From NCBI RefSeq assembly GCF_000146325.1, contig NZ_GL397067.1, positions 788,919 to 852,918 of the forward strand: a stretch of DNA of 64,000 nucleotides, written 5' to 3'. A model generated the notes under the pieces. The model ran no database searches and was not told the DNA's origin. It was given only the letters and a program-made list of their open reading frames with translations. The stretch comes from Pediococcus acidilactici DSM 20284. GTDB lineage: Bacteria > Bacillota > Bacilli > Lactobacillales > Lactobacillaceae. The translations under genes and the position numbers were made by a program. Positions 55,472-62,900 of the stretch are shown here, one piece after another (position 1 is the stretch's first letter; each line of letters starts with the position of its first letter).

Positions 55472-55513
55472 AAAATGCTTTTCAAGAATTTTTAAGTTCT
55501 TGAAAAGCATTTT
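55472..55513 (+). terminator. Terminator after the DUF4767 gene (companion hairpin of repeat D)
   Basis: AAAATGCTTTTCAAGAA and TTCTTGAAAAGCATTTT form a perfect 17-bp stem. It is also the companion of repeat D, 27 bases away. Confidence 0.8.
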
Positions 55514-55540
55514 AGTTTTGTTGATTTTAAAAATAAGTTC

Positions 55541-55659
55541 AAAAGGTACGTTAAAAACCAGTTTACCCTGCTTACTTGGAATGGTAATTATGTCAAGTTT
55601 AGCCATAATTATTAATTTTCAGTTAGCACTCGTAAACTACCCGATATACCATTATTCTC
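55541..55659 (-). repeat. Intergenic palindromic repeat, copy D
   Basis: Minus-orientation copy. CGGGTAGTTTACGAGTGCTAAC matches copy A in order, followed by an AATTATGGCT/... central hairpin and AAGCAGGGTAAACTGG. The outer GTGGGACAAAAG arm has decayed. Confidence 0.6.
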
Positions 55660-55670
55660 TATACTAATTC

Positions 55671-55719
55671 ACCATTAACAAATCAGGAGGTTGTCCTAGC
55701 TTTGTTAATGGTGTTTTTT
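55671..55719 (+). terminator. Hairpin with T run overlapping the Xre gene stop
   Basis: ACCATTAACAAA and TTTGTTAATGGT form a perfect 12-bp stem, followed by GTTTTTT on the plus strand. The right arm covers the stop codon of the minus-strand Xre gene. Confidence 0.7.
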
Positions 55720-55962
55720 ACTGCTGATTTGTTTAATTTCTTCACGTGCTAATTCATTTAAATCCAAGTCTAAATAAACTGCCAATGCAAATAGCGCTTC
55801 AATTGACATTCGTCGCGGTACTGGAGTTAATTCATCTTCATAACGAGAAAGCATACTAGTTGATATGTCAATTCCATACTCATCATGAATACTACGAATC
55901 AACTCGATTTGTGACAGATTTCGTTGCTTTCGTGCATTTTTCAGTATAGTTCCAAAAATCAA
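55705..55962 (-). CDS. Xre family HTH protein, TTG start
   Basis: An 85-residue DNA-binding protein of the Cro/CI fold. FGTILKNARKQRNLSQIELIR opens the helix-turn-helix, with the recognition helix in ISTSMLSRYEDEL, then a conserved tail (ALFALAVYLDLDLNELA). The TTG at 55962 lies exactly 8 bases after AGGAGG and gives the family's usual N-terminus. An ATG further upstream would add 21 residues that include the ribosome binding site. It is divergent from a second HTH gene at 56118; together they look like a small genetic switch. Confidence 0.8.
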   Translation of the reverse strand: MIFGTILKNARKQRNLSQIELIRSIHDEYGIDISTSMLSRYEDELTPVPRRMSIEALFALAVYLDLDLNELAREEIKQISSKKHH

Positions 55963-56029
55963 AGGTAAATCCTCCTTACTACTAGATGTATTAATTCTAG
56001 TACATTTATACCGAATAGAGTACAAAGCA

Positions 56030-56059
56030 TTGCTAAGGAGACCCTTTTAGGGTTATAAT
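56030..56059 (+). promoter_or_regulatory. Promoter with internal palindrome for the second Xre gene
   Basis: TTGCTA (56030-56035), an 18-base spacer and TATAAT (56054-56059). The palindrome ACCCT-TTT-AGGGT (56041-56053) fills the spacer and is a candidate operator. Confidence 0.55.
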
Positions 56060-56117
56060 CCCACAAGAGGAATCTTTAAAAGGAACAAAAAATCGAACTA
56101 ATTGGATGGTGATTTTT

Positions 56118-56327
56118 TTGTGTGATAACTACCGGGATTTTCGCGGCGTCTTAGCTTATCTAAAAGAAAATCAAATTAAACAGGAAACGGTCGCAAATTT
56201 TTTAGGCATTGGTCGGACCACCCTGAACCGTAAGTTAAACGGCGCAAGTGAATTTAAGCTCTCTGAAGTCAAATTGATTCATGAGCATTTTAACGTACCT
56301 TTAGAAATCTTTTTTAAAGATGTCTGA
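56118..56327 (+). CDS. Small Xre-like HTH protein
   Basis: A helix-turn-helix protein of about 69 residues. QETVANFLGIGRTTLNRKLNG is the HTH with recognition helix, followed by FKLSEVKLIHEHFNVPLEIFF, a phage-repressor-like tail. The frame has ATG at 56106 and TTG at 56118; GGTGAT, complementary to the 16S rRNA end, sits inside the first codons and fits the TTG better, so 56118 is given. Divergent from the Xre gene at 55705-55962, with a palindrome in the shared promoter region. No phage genes surround it. Confidence 0.7.
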   Translation: MCDNYRDFRGVLAYLKENQIKQETVANFLGIGRTTLNRKLNGASEFKLSEVKLIHEHFNVPLEIFFKDV

Positions 56328-56409
56328 GTTAATCGATTAAATATCAGTTCACTATCAATTAGTTGCATTATCCTTATTGATAACTAACTATAAATTTAGC
56401 AATTATATT

Positions 56410-56556
56410 TTAAACATCATTGCAGTAGTCTTGTCCGAAGTTAGGTATTCCCCATATGCCGTGATTCATGTCAGCCAACGTGAAGATAAACTTCTACTAC
56501 TGCTGCAATGTTTTCATCCGCAATGTAGTCGTGCAGACTCATTGCGGTTTTACTTT
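56410..56556 (+). ncRNA. Candidate orphan structured RNA
   Basis: The arms CATTGCAGTAGT (56418-56429) and ACTACTGCTGCAATG (56496-56510) can enclose a 66-base domain, followed 7 bases later by a 12-bp terminator hairpin and TTTT. GCAATG and CATTGC each occur twice, allowing alternative pairing. No gene follows directly. No known RNA family is recognised. Confidence 0.35.
56518..56556 (+). terminator. Terminator of the orphan RNA
   Basis: CCGCAATG-T-AGTC, loop GTGCA, GACT-CATTGCGG, then TTTTACTTTT. Confidence 0.75.
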
Positions 56557-56723
56557 TGCCAAAATAAAGTTTAAATTTTTGATAACGTTGTTACACATTT
56601 AATTTATTACGCCTTACAAATATTCGTTTCAGAATCCCATTTATCTCCAGGCGAAAATGATATACCTTAAATAAAAGTTATCCCTTATATCATTATCATC
56701 TTTTTTGTAATTTTAGCTCAAAA

Positions 56724-56757
56724 ACTAAAAAAATTGAGACGCACCTAATCTCAATTT
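56724..56757 (-). terminator. Terminator of the Y-family polymerase operon
   Basis: AAATTGAGA and TCTCAATTT pair; on the minus strand the stem runs into TTTTTTTAG. Confidence 0.75.
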
Positions 56758-56861
56758 GTCTTATTATAATGTTGCAACATAAAGTTGCGAATTCGCTTGT
56801 ATTTTTTAATGCTTCTCCGCACTCAAAAAATATATCGAGTTATCTTTTCTTTCTAACCGCT

Positions 56862-56890
56862 GAACGTCCTCCTCGGGACGTTCTTTTTTT
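56862..56890 (+). terminator. Plus-strand terminator, possible small RNA end
   Basis: GAACGTCC-TCCTCG-GGACGTTC followed by seven Ts. A TATAAT box lies about 95 bases upstream (56765-56770) without a clear -35, so a short transcript may end here. Confidence 0.6.
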
Positions 56891-57092
56891 ACGACCCCTT
56901 CCCTGGTTCTTCTCCGATCCCATAGTGTTTTTCATCCCATTGTAGTTTTGCCGTTCGCTGTTCAGCATCCCTTTTCAACGCATTTAAATGGTCAGATAAA
57001 TAGTATCCCTGCCATTTAATGATGCCCCGGTCAACGTAATAATAATCAAAAAATTCTTGTACATCCGCTTCCGTAAATCGATCGTATCGCAT
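56889..57092 (-). CDS. Small protein downstream of the Y-family polymerase
   Basis: A 67-residue acidic protein, MRYDRFTEADVQEFFDYYYV..., with YYLSDHLNALKRDAEQRT. It begins 31 bases after the polymerase stop and probably shares its SOS-controlled transcript. Similar short genes often follow UmuC-type polymerases in lactobacilli, comparable to YolD genes in bacilli, but sequence similarity to YolD is not clear. Function unknown; a helper of the polymerase is a guess from position. Confidence 0.65.
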   Translation of the reverse strand: MRYDRFTEADVQEFFDYYYVDRGIIKWQGYYLSDHLNALKRDAEQRTAKLQWDEKHYGIGEEPGKGS

Positions 57093-57123
57093 TATAATTT
57101 TCTCCTAAAGAACCGTAATTAAA

Positions 57124-58425
57124 CTATTCGTACGCGTTTCCGCCATTATGGCCTCCTACCAAGCCGGCACGGTTAATCGCCGTAGCCCCCGGAGTTTTAC
57201 TTCGTGCGTATACTAGCGCTTTAAAACCATACTGCTGGCGAATTTTGTCCACGGCTTTTTCGATATCGTAATGCTTAATCTGCTGGGTAGCTGAGTGAAA
57301 TAAATCTAGTTGCTGGCCAGTTGCGGGAGCTAATTTACTTGCATAAACGGCAATATTTCGCACCGCTTCTCCTTGCCAATTTTCTCGAAAAAGCTGAATC
57401 AGGACATGCGTAAGCGCAAAATTTTCGTTAGTAGGCGTAATTTTTTGGGCCACGTGAAAACCGCCCCGTCCATCCTCAACGCTGGCCGCGTAGGAAAAAC
57501 CAATCCCTAATGAAATGCACCGGGTCTGCTTTTGGCGATGGCGTAACCGGGCTGCTACCTGTTCTCCAATTTCCTTGATTACCGTCTCAATTTCTAACTG
57601 TTGACAATAATCGCGGGGTAAAACCTGCGAATTCCCCACACTACTATCCTTAGGCTGGATCGGCTGTTGTAATTTACTACGGTCAATCCCCCACGCGGTT
57701 GCGTAAAGTTGCCAGCCAATAATTCCTAACGCTTCTTTTAGCTTAAAGGGATTGGCGTGAGCAAGGTCTGCCATTGTATTGATCCCTAACCGATTCAACC
57801 GCCGTTCAGTGCGTTTACCGATTCCCCAAACTTCCGTTAAGTTAGTAATTGGCCAAATTTTTTGAGCCACGCTTTCATAATGAATCTCGCCAATTAGCGC
57901 GGGACTTTTTTTCGCGTAAAGATCAAGCGCTAACTTTGCTTGCACCGGGTTATCCCCAATTCCAATCGTGGTGTAGAGCCCCAGTTGTTCACAAACGGTG
58001 CGTTGGATTTTTTGGGCAACTTCCCGCGGAGTTCGGCCAAATAATTGCCACGAACGGGTAACGTCTAAAATTGATTCATCAATTGAATATGGCAACAAAT
58101 CTTCATCAGCGACAAACTGCCGAAAAATATTGTTAATTTGCAGATTCTTTTGAATATAGAGGTTCATCCGCGGCGGAACTACTAACAACTGCTTCGTATT
58201 AGGCAAATCCCGTTGGCGAGAGACGTTTGCGTGCAAATTAAACAGTTTTTTAGCCATCGGGGAAGTTGCCAACACTAATCCTCCGTTAGTATTAGCTTGT
58301 TCCGACATTACCACCATCACCGCCCTTAGTGGGTTAAGCCCCCGCTGAACCGCCTCCACGCTGGCGTAAAAGGATTTATTATCAATCAGAAAAAACACGC
58401 CCCGGGGTTCCTTTCGATAATCCAT
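57124..58425 (-). CDS. Y-family DNA polymerase (UmuC/UvrX type)
   Basis: A 433-residue translesion polymerase. The palm motif VFFLIDNKSFYASVEAVQRG (near 10) and the catalytic YSIDESILDVT (near 110) carry the metal-binding acids. A helix-hairpin-helix thumb has VWGIGKRTERRLNRLGI (near 210), and a little-finger domain follows. It groups with Gram-positive UvrX/UmuC rather than DinB (PolIV). A perfect SOS box (58469-58482) sits within the promoter, so it is induced by DNA damage through LexA. A beta-clamp-binding QLDLF is near 375. Confidence 0.92.
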   Translation of the reverse strand: MDYRKEPRGVFFLIDNKSFYASVEAVQRGLNPLRAVMVVMSEQANTNGGLVLATSPMAKKLFNLHANVSRQRDLPNTKQLLVVPPRMNLYIQKNLQINNIFRQFVADEDLLPYSIDESILDVTRSWQLFGRTPREVAQKIQRTVCEQLGLYTTIGIGDNPVQAKLALDLYAKKSPALIGEIHYESVAQKIWPITNLTEVWGIGKRTERRLNRLGINTMADLAHANPFKLKEALGIIGWQLYATAWGIDRSKLQQPIQPKDSSVGNSQVLPRDYCQQLEIETVIKEIGEQVAARLRHRQKQTRCISLGIGFSYAASVEDGRGGFHVAQKITPTNENFALTHVLIQLFRENWQGEAVRNIAVYASKLAPATGQQLDLFHSATQQIKHYDIEKAVDKIRQQYGFKALVYARSKTPGATAINRAGLVGGHNGGNAYE

Positions 58426-58463
58426 CTGCTAATTGCCACCTTTAAATTAACTTATTCATCACC

Positions 58464-58492
58464 ATTATCGAACAAGTGTTCGTGTTGGTCAA
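58464..58492 (-). promoter_or_regulatory. SOS-controlled promoter of the Y-family polymerase
   Basis: Minus strand TTGACC (58487-58492), 17 bases, GATAAT (58464-58469). Confidence 0.8.
58469..58482. promoter_or_regulatory. LexA (SOS) box
   Basis: CGAACAAGTGTTCG matches the Gram-positive consensus CGAACRNRYGTTYG completely and fills the promoter spacer. Confidence 0.88.
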
Positions 58493-58493
58493 G

Positions 58494-58525
58494 TAAAAAA
58501 GCTAGGAACTTAATTAGTTCCTAGC
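58494..58525 (-). terminator. Terminator of the ald-permease operon
   Basis: GCTAGGAACT and AGTTCCTAGC form a perfect 10-bp stem; on the minus strand it is followed by TTTTTT. Confidence 0.9.
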
Positions 58526-58570
58526 CCTCGCATCCGTATGCTTAAGCAAAGTTGCCACTTGTTTGACCGT

Positions 58571-59947
58571 TCAAGGATCGGTCCGTTCAATAATGTGATT
58601 TTTAGAATATAGTTCGTACAGTGCAAATCCTACCACGAGCCATCCTAAATAAAACTCCCATGCCGAAAAAGTAATATTAGCCAATAAAAGCGCACAAATT
58701 AACATCGCAGCGATTGGGATTACGTTCCCAAACGGGATTCTAAAGGGTCGTGGCAAATCCGGATACTGCCGACGTAATAAAATCACGATTAAGGAAATTA
58801 AGAAAAATACCGATAACGAGCCCACGTTAGCAATCAACGCTAGATTTCGTAAATCGAAAAAGCCGGCTAGCAACGCCGCAAAACATCCACTAATCCACAA
58901 TGCTAAGTTAGGACTTTGCGTTTTGGGGTTTAGTTTTGCCCAGTTTTGGGGTAAGAATCCGCCCCGGCTCATCGCCTTCATGACGTTGGAGTTAGCGTAA
59001 ATAAACGCGTAAACTACCGCCATAATCCCCAAAATAGCTCCTGCGGAAACCACTTGCGCCGCTAAATCATGCCCCTTGCTCAATAAAACATACGCCATTG
59101 CTTCCGAAACGTTTAGGTGTGGATAAGCCACCACTCCGGTCATTACCATGCTGACCACAATGTAAAGCGAGGTGGTTACCACTAACGAGATGATAATCGC
59201 GCGCGGGAGGTTATGACGCACATTTTTAGCGTCTTCAGCTGAAGTTGCTAGCGCGTCAAATCCAAGAAACGTGAAGAAAACGGTCGAAGCTCCCGTGACA
59301 ATCCCCTTAATTCCATACGGATTAAAGGAACTCCAATTACCCGTCTTGACATTGGGGACGCTCACCACGATAAATAGCAAAATGATCGTCAACTTCACTA
59401 AAACCAGCGCGTTATTGATCCACTTACTTTCTCCCGTCCCCTTCGTTAAAACGAAGGTGATTAAAAGGATCATCAAAAAGGCTGGTAAATTCATCCAACC
59501 TCCCATGGACGGCGCCACTAACAGTTGGTGGGGCAAGTTAACTCCCACTTCATGCAAAAATGAATGAACATAGCCGGTCCAACCATTTGCAACTGTAGCT
59601 GCCGTAGTCACGTACACACCTAATAAGGTCCAACCTGCTAAAAAACCTACGAGTTGACCAATGCTAACCCAAGCATAAACGTAAGCGCTTCCCGAATTAG
59701 GGATCGTTGTTGCCAATTCGGAATAGCATAGCCCAATTAGTCCACTAGCCAACGCTGCAATTAAAAAGGAGAAAACCACCGCTGGCCCGGCGGTAATGGC
59801 TGCAACAATTCCGGTTAACACCAAAATTCCAGTCCCAATAATCGCGCCAATTCCCAAAATTGATAAATCAAACAAACTCAGCGTTCGTTCTGCTTCACTT
59901 TTAGCAGCACTTTTAAAGATAAGATCTAAATTAATTCTATTTTTCAT
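58571..59947 (-). CDS. APC family amino acid permease
   Basis: A 458-residue membrane permease with twelve spans. The first helix contains LGIGAIIGTGILVLTGIVAA (near 30-49), the backbone-binding G-x-G loop, and the family block SGSAYVYAWVSIGQLVGF lies near 85. It resembles cationic amino acid transporter-like (YfnA-type) permeases. It lies 11 bases after ald, so alanine or a related amino acid is a sensible substrate; this is inference from the operon. Confidence 0.88.
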   Translation of the reverse strand: MKNRINLDLIFKSAAKSEAERTLSLFDLSILGIGAIIGTGILVLTGIVAAITAGPAVVFSFLIAALASGLIGLCYSELATTIPNSGSAYVYAWVSIGQLVGFLAGWTLLGVYVTTAATVANGWTGYVHSFLHEVGVNLPHQLLVAPSMGGWMNLPAFLMILLITFVLTKGTGESKWINNALVLVKLTIILLFIVVSVPNVKTGNWSSFNPYGIKGIVTGASTVFFTFLGFDALATSAEDAKNVRHNLPRAIIISLVVTTSLYIVVSMVMTGVVAYPHLNVSEAMAYVLLSKGHDLAAQVVSAGAILGIMAVVYAFIYANSNVMKAMSRGGFLPQNWAKLNPKTQSPNLALWISGCFAALLAGFFDLRNLALIANVGSLSVFFLISLIVILLRRQYPDLPRPFRIPFGNVIPIAAMLICALLLANITFSAWEFYLGWLVVGFALYELYSKNHIIERTDP

Positions 59948-59958
59948 AAGATCATCAA

Positions 59959-61059
59959 CTAACTCATAAACGGTGTGTATTCGATATTTAGACTATCCGC
60001 AACCGCCTTAGAAGTTAATTGTCCATTGAAAGTGTTAATTCCAGTCAGAACGGTTTGATTAGCGGCCGCCGCTTCCACTCCCTGGTTAGCAATCATCACT
60101 GCGTAACGAACCGTTGCGCTAGTTAATGCATCCGTAGCGGTTTTAGGCACCGACCCCGGCACGTTAGCAACCGTATAATGGATCACCCCGTGAGATACGT
60201 AGATTGGATCGTCCAACGTGGTTGCTTTAACACTAGTTTCAAAAATTCCACCTTGATCAATTGGAATGTCTACCACCACTGATCCCGGCTCCATACTATC
60301 AATCATTGCGGTAGTAACTAACTTCGGCGCCAACGCTCCCGGAATCAACACCGCTCCGATTACCAAGTCAGCTTCCTTAACCGCCCTTGCAATGTTATGG
60401 GAGTTTGATGACAAGGTTTGGATATTACCGTTGAAAATATTATCAACTTCAGCTAAGCGTTGCGCATTAATATCCAAAATAGTTACTTGAGCACCAAGTC
60501 CTACCGCAATTTTGGCGGCATTAAACCCTACGGTTCCGGCACCGATGATTGCTACTTTCCGCCGAGCCACTCCGGTAACTCCCGATAACAGGACGCCCTT
60601 TCCAGAATGCGGTCGCTCTAAGAAGTGAGCTCCTACTTGGACTGACATTCTCCCAGCAATTTCACTCATTGGAAAAAGCAGTGGTAAATCGCCGGCTGGC
60701 CCAACCATGGTCTCGTAAGCAATGCTAGTAACTTTGCTTTTCAACAGTGCTTCAGTTAGTCGGCGATCCGCTGCCAGATGAAAATAAGTGTAAATGATCA
60801 ATCCTGGACGGAAGTATTGGTATTCTGCCGGTAACGGTTCTTTAACCTTCATAACCATTTCGCAGTTCCAAACGTCTTCTACGAAGCCCAGCTTTGCACC
60901 CATATTTTCATAAGTCTCGTCAGAATAACCCGAACCAATGCCTGCACCTTTTTCAATAACTACTTCATGTCCGGCCTGAACTAAATTTGCCACCGTATTT
61001 GGAGAAGCTCCGATTCGTTGCTCTTGCGCCTTAATTTCTTTAGGTATACCAATTTTCAT
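59959..61059 (-). CDS. ald: Alanine dehydrogenase
   Basis: A 366-residue NAD-dependent enzyme interconverting L-alanine with pyruvate and ammonia. Start MKIGIPKEIKAQEQRIGASP with Arg15; Lys73 in VMKVKEP; His94 in YTYFHLA. The NAD loop is VAIIGAGTVGFNAAKIAVGLGA (near 168-189), the catalytic Asp is in VVDIPIDQGG (near 268), and NVPGSVPKTAT lies near 297. All residues needed are present. First gene of an operon with the APC permease. The leader (61060-61379) contains the palindrome TAGAATATTCTA at 61170-61181, a possible operator. Confidence 0.94.
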   Translation of the reverse strand: MKIGIPKEIKAQEQRIGASPNTVANLVQAGHEVVIEKGAGIGSGYSDETYENMGAKLGFVEDVWNCEMVMKVKEPLPAEYQYFRPGLIIYTYFHLAADRRLTEALLKSKVTSIAYETMVGPAGDLPLLFPMSEIAGRMSVQVGAHFLERPHSGKGVLLSGVTGVARRKVAIIGAGTVGFNAAKIAVGLGAQVTILDINAQRLAEVDNIFNGNIQTLSSNSHNIARAVKEADLVIGAVLIPGALAPKLVTTAMIDSMEPGSVVVDIPIDQGGIFETSVKATTLDDPIYVSHGVIHYTVANVPGSVPKTATDALTSATVRYAVMIANQGVEAAAANQTVLTGINTFNGQLTSKAVADSLNIEYTPFMS

Positions 61060-61379
61060 AAGATTCCATTCCCTTCTTTTGTGAACAACTTAACGACGAT
61101 CATTAAACCGGTACATTTTACTTATTCAAACGTACCTTGCTTCACTAAGTTATCGTTTTAAATCCAGGGTAGAATATTCTATCAACATCGCTAAAAAGCA
61201 TTGTATTTGCGGCATTTACCACTATTTAATTTCACATCTCCGCTCACCTCCAACCACCCTTTTTCGGTTCCAGAATAACACACTTAAGCGTAAATTGCAG
61301 TAAGAATCCAAATAAAAAGTCTGGTTGATTTTATCTTCTAAAAGCAACCAGACCAATTTCATTATTTTTCTTACTACAA
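61060..61379. other. ald leader and PspC terminator region
   Basis: No gene. Contains a perfect 12-base palindrome TAGAATATTCTA (61170-61181) near possible ald promoter boxes and the PspC terminator. No T-box or glycine-riboswitch core was recognised. Confidence 0.5.
61314..61353 (-). terminator. Terminator of the PspC gene
   Basis: GTCTGGTTG and CAACCAGAC form a perfect stem. On the minus strand it is followed by TTTTTATTT. Confidence 0.8.
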
Positions 61380-61598
61380 CTAATTAATTATTTTACGTTT
61401 TTTTGAGTAATCCACGGGACTTTCCATTAATAACCATAAAATCAAGTACACGATGATTCCCGGAAAAATCGGTGTGAAGCTTAAAAGTAGGTAAATTATT
61501 CGAACGTGACTGGCATTCCATCCGTAATGCTCCGATAGTCCTCCCAAAACTCCAGCCAATAACCGATTATTTGCCGAGCGGTGAATGTTAATTTTCAT
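61380..61598 (-). CDS. PspC domain membrane protein
   Basis: A 72-residue protein with the PspC fold: RLLAGVLGGLSEHYGWNASHVR (residues 13-34) followed by one long hydrophobic segment (about 36-60, LLLSFTPIFPGIIVYLILWLL). The family senses or buffers membrane stress; the stand-alone form is common in Firmicutes. GGAGGGG lies before the ATG. Monocistronic. Confidence 0.9.
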   Translation of the reverse strand: MKINIHRSANNRLLAGVLGGLSEHYGWNASHVRIIYLLLSFTPIFPGIIVYLILWLLMESPVDYSKKRKIIN

Positions 61599-61924
61599 AC
61601 TTTCCCCTCCTCGTAGTTTTTATCAATTCTACCATTTAAATGATTTACCCGGTATTTTAATGCTTCACGATCGGCTTTTTAAAAGTTATTAAAATTCCTC
61701 CAACGGTTAGCATCCCGGAATAAAACGTTCTTTATTAAATGATAATCACCTTTATATTCTTCAATAAAAATAATTTAACTTCAAAGAGGCCCGTTCTATT
61801 TTATCGTTAAGTTTCCATTCCAAAATAGATAACATGACAACTTAATTACTAGTCGCAGTTATGACTGCACAAAAAAACACCCTCCATTCCTGGAAGGTGT
61901 TGTAATCGTTGTGTATAGTAACGA
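61599..61924. other. Intergenic stretch between the PspC gene and rpsI
   Basis: Contains a TAGAAT -10-like box for the PspC gene (61626-61631, minus) and the rpsI terminator. Otherwise AT-rich, with nothing recognised. Confidence 0.5.
61871..61901 (-). terminator. Terminator of rplM-rpsI
   Basis: AACACCTTCC pairs with GGAGGGTGTT on the minus strand, then seven Ts. Confidence 0.9.
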
Positions 61925-62317
61925 TTAACGTTTTGAGAATTGTGCAGCCTTACGAGCTTTCTTAAGACCGTACTTCTTACGTTCCTTCATACGAGGGTCA
62001 CGTGTAAGTAAACCAGCCTTCTTCAAAGGTGCACGGAAATCAGGATCAACATCCAAAAGAGCACGAGCAATACCATGACGGATTGCGCCAGCTTGTCCGG
62101 AGAATCCACCACCATTAACGTTAGCAATAACGTCATAGTTGCCGTTTGTTTCAGTTACGCCGAATGGTTGGATAACTACTTGACGTAAGTTTGCAAATGG
62201 AATGTATTCTTCGATTGGACGATCGTTTACAGTGATTTTACCGGTTCCCGGTACAAGACGTACACGAGCAACGGAGTTTTTACGACGGCCAGTGCCGCGA
62301 TATTGTGCTTCAGCCAA
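61925..62317 (-). CDS. rpsI: 30S ribosomal protein S9
   Basis: A 130-residue ribosomal protein: [21 protein letters not shown] start, [19 protein letters not shown] (near 70-88), and the basic C-terminus ending [12 protein letters not shown] that reaches the P site. It follows rplM by 14 bases and is co-transcribed. Its length is usual for Firmicutes. Confidence 0.98.
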   Translation of the reverse strand: MAEAQYRGTGRRKNSVARVRLVPGTGKITVNDRPIEEYIPFANLRQVVIQPFGVTETNGNYDVIANVNGGGFSGQAGAIRHGIARALLDVDPDFRAPLKKAGLLTRDPRMKERKKYGLKKARKAAQFSKR

Positions 62318-62331
62318 AATTCATTTCCTCC

Positions 62332-62775
62332 TTAAATTAAGTTCGTGATGTCAAGCTTTTCTGGGTTTTGAGCTTGATGTTTATGATCTGTACCAGCATA
62401 AACATGCAACTTCAAACCAAGCTTACGACCTAGTGAGTTGTGTGGAAGCATACCCTTAACTGATGTTTCAATCAAGCGTTCAGGAGTCTTTTCACGCATT
62501 TCACCTGCAGTCTTCATCTTCAAACCACCTGGATGCAATGTGTGGTGGTAGTAGATCTTGTCTGTCGCCTTGTGACCAGTCAACTTAACCTTGTTTGCAT
62601 TAATAACGATAACGAAGTCACCAGTATCCACATTAGGAGTGTATGTTGGTTTGTTCTTACCACGTAAAATAGATGCAACAACTGTTGAAAGACGTCCCAA
62701 AGGAACATCGGTCGCATCAACGACATACCATTTACGTTCTACTTCACCTGGTTTAGCCATATATGTTGTACGCAC
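62332..62775 (-). CDS. rplM: 50S ribosomal protein L13
   Basis: A 147-residue ribosomal protein. The GTG at 62775 has GGAGG 8 bases upstream and gives the conserved start [37 protein letters not shown] and [16 protein letters not shown] are typical. A longer open frame starting at a TTG overlaps the ribosome binding site and is rejected. First gene of rplM-rpsI, with a strong promoter and an 80-base leader. Confidence 0.97.
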   Translation of the reverse strand: MRTTYMAKPGEVERKWYVVDATDVPLGRLSTVVASILRGKNKPTYTPNVDTGDFVIVINANKVKLTGHKATDKIYYHHTLHPGGLKMKTAGEMREKTPERLIETSVKGMLPHNSLGRKLGLKLHVYAGTDHKHQAQNPEKLDITNLI

Positions 62776-62857
62776 TTGAATTTCCTCCAATTTCTGTTTT
62801 GTTTAACTCAACTATAATAAGTTTCCGGGGCTTATTTTGTGGAGGTAAACAATACCA
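62776..62857 (-). promoter_or_regulatory. rplM leader, candidate L13 autoregulatory region
   Basis: The leader contains TACCTCCAC (near 62842-62850), which can pair with the TTGGAGGA ribosome binding site, and a GC-rich AAGCCCCGGAAACTT stretch between them. Leaders of L13 operons in Firmicutes are known to be regulatory; this copy is assigned only by position and the possible pairing. Confidence 0.4.
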
Positions 62858-62863
62858 ACTTCC

Positions 62864-62892
62864 ATTATATTGACAGTCCCGGTTAAAGTCAA
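62864..62892 (-). promoter_or_regulatory. Promoter of rplM-rpsI
   Basis: Minus strand TTGACT (62887-62892), a 17-base spacer and TATAAT (62864-62869). Confidence 0.88.
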
Positions 62893-62900
62893 TCAAAAAT

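Larger units (their letters stand above)
56328..56888. other. Gene-free stretch with structured RNA candidates
   Basis: A 65-codon frame at 56377-56574 looks non-coding. The stretch holds a long inverted repeat plus terminator (56418-56556), the terminator of the polymerase operon (56724-56757) and a second plus-strand terminator (56862-56890). Confidence 0.5.

Noticed and set aside
56377-56574. 65-codon plus-strand frame in the spacer after the second Xre gene
   Set aside because: No ribosome binding site, no recognisable fold, and it spans an inverted repeat and terminator; better explained as structured RNA.
61060-61379. T-box or glycine riboswitch upstream of ald
   Set aside because: No AGGGTGGNACCGCG-type T-box sequence and no glycine aptamer core recognised; only a palindrome near the promoter.
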